From positions 1 through 6,919 of the forward strand of contig JAUYIQ010000058.1 of NCBI GenBank assembly GCA_030688205.1: a stretch of 6,919 nt of DNA, read 5' to 3'. A program made the position numbers and the translations under genes. The stretch is from Candidatus Curtissbacteria bacterium. Lineage in GTDB: Bacteria > Patescibacteriota > Microgenomatia > Curtissbacterales > GWA2-41-24. The notes under the pieces were generated by a model. It saw only the letters and a program-made list of their open reading frames with translations. It was not told the DNA's origin and did no database searches. Numbering within the stretch: the first letter of the stretch is position 1; each line of letters opens with the position of its first letter. Shown here one piece after another: positions 6,624 to 6,919 of the stretch.

Positions 6624-6629
6624 ATTATA
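6624..6629 (-). promoter_or_regulatory. Possible -10 element for a leaderless coaBC transcript
   Basis: The minus strand reads TATAAT, a perfect -10 consensus, 8 bases before the coaBC ATG (6615). Transcription from it would start at or within a few bases of the ATG, giving an almost leaderless message. No Shine-Dalgarno lies at normal distance; AAGGA sits about 14 bases before the ATG. No good -35 is seen at 16-18 bases; TTTCCA (6656-6651) is 21 bases away. An A/T-rich 28-base gap can contain this hexamer by chance. Confidence 0.3.
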
Positions 6630-6643
6630 TCCTTTTTTTGAAG

Positions 6644-6919
6644 TTATGGTTGGAAACGCAATCCGCGACCCTTTACTGTAATAATGTGTTTTGCAGAATT
6701 AGGTTCGTCCTCAATTTTTTTCCGGAGCCGGAAGACCATTTGGTCGATTGCTTCGTCACTGATGCCTTCTTGTACCTGAATATCCGGCCATACAGCCTCG
6801 ATAATTTCGCCTCTTTCTGCGATTTTGCCTTCGTTCTGTATTAAAAACACCAGAAGCCTGTACTCCTGTTTAGAAAGTAAATCTGAAATAATATTTGTCC
6901 CTTTTAAAATTTCCCGGGT
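6644..6919 (-). CDS. Winged-helix DNA-binding domain (OmpR/PhoB C-terminal type), 5' end cut by window edge
   Basis: The frame is open from the right edge through 91 codons to TAA at 6646-6644. The visible protein reads as most of an OmpR/PhoB-type effector domain: LLSKQEYRLLVFLIQNEGKI (14-33) is the usual LTxxEFxLLxxLxxxPGxV pattern, followed by ERGEIIEAVWPD, the recognition-helix region SDEAIDQMVFRLRKKIEDE, and the wing hairpin KHIITVKGRGLRFQP at the C-terminus. It should bind DNA and regulate transcription. The first wing strands and any sensor, receiver or ATPase domain lie outside the window, so it cannot be called a two-component regulator. A GTG at 6850 is an internal Val codon inside the domain, not a credible start. 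It lies 28 bases upstream of coaBC on the same strand. Confidence 0.87.
   Translation of the reverse strand, partial: TREILKGTNIISDLLSKQEYRLLVFLIQNEGKIAERGEIIEAVWPDIQVQEGISDEAIDQMVFRLRKKIEDEPNSAKHIITVKGRGLRFQP

Noticed and set aside
6848..6850. GTG as start of a 68-residue winged-helix protein
   Set aside because: The conserved domain continues upstream in frame (LLSKQEYRLL) to the window edge, so the GTG is an internal Val codon.

Overview
The window carries six protein-coding genes, all on the minus strand, packed with gaps of about 70, 8, 1, 87 and 28 bases. Both outer genes are cut by the window edges. No RNA gene, insertion sequence or CRISPR array was found. Base composition looks uniform, roughly low-to-mid 40s %GC by eye (not computed). 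The tight one-strand packing, and the PrgI / TraC-like / VirB4 gene order beside a housekeeping gene, suggest a Candidate Phyla Radiation (Patescibacteria) genome, perhaps Microgenomates-like. That assignment is inference; a Gram-positive relative is not excluded. The coaBC frame ends in TGA at the expected C-terminus, which argues against the UGA=Gly code of Gracilibacteria and SR1.

In transcription order (right to left), the window opens with the C-terminal part of a winged-helix (OmpR/PhoB-type) DNA-binding protein (6919-6644). Next is a full-length bifunctional coenzyme A biosynthesis gene, coaBC (6615-5407). After an 87-base gap comes a type IV secretion-like module. It starts with a PrgI/VirB3-like membrane protein carrying a long disordered linker and a C-terminal carboxypeptidase-regulatory-like beta domain (5319-3733). 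A soluble TraC-like (VirB4 N-terminal-like) protein with a proline-rich tail follows (3731-2757), then a VirB4 family ATPase (2748-895). The last gene is an unrecognised hydrophilic helical protein that runs off the left edge (824-1).

The PrgI-like protein probably forms the inner-membrane anchor, VirB4 the energising ATPase, and the TraC-like protein an adaptor. No relaxase, coupling protein (VirD4) or pilin is visible, so the window does not show whether the machine moves DNA or protein, or assembles a surface structure. The first three module genes lack a convincing Shine-Dalgarno sequence. The fourth has a near-perfect one that can pair with an upstream anti-SD in its own leader. The most unusual items are the PrgI/beta-domain fusion with its topology puzzle, the stand-alone TraC-like protein, an 8-bp-unit repeat flanking a GC-rich hairpin inside a coding region, and the unknown terminal gene.
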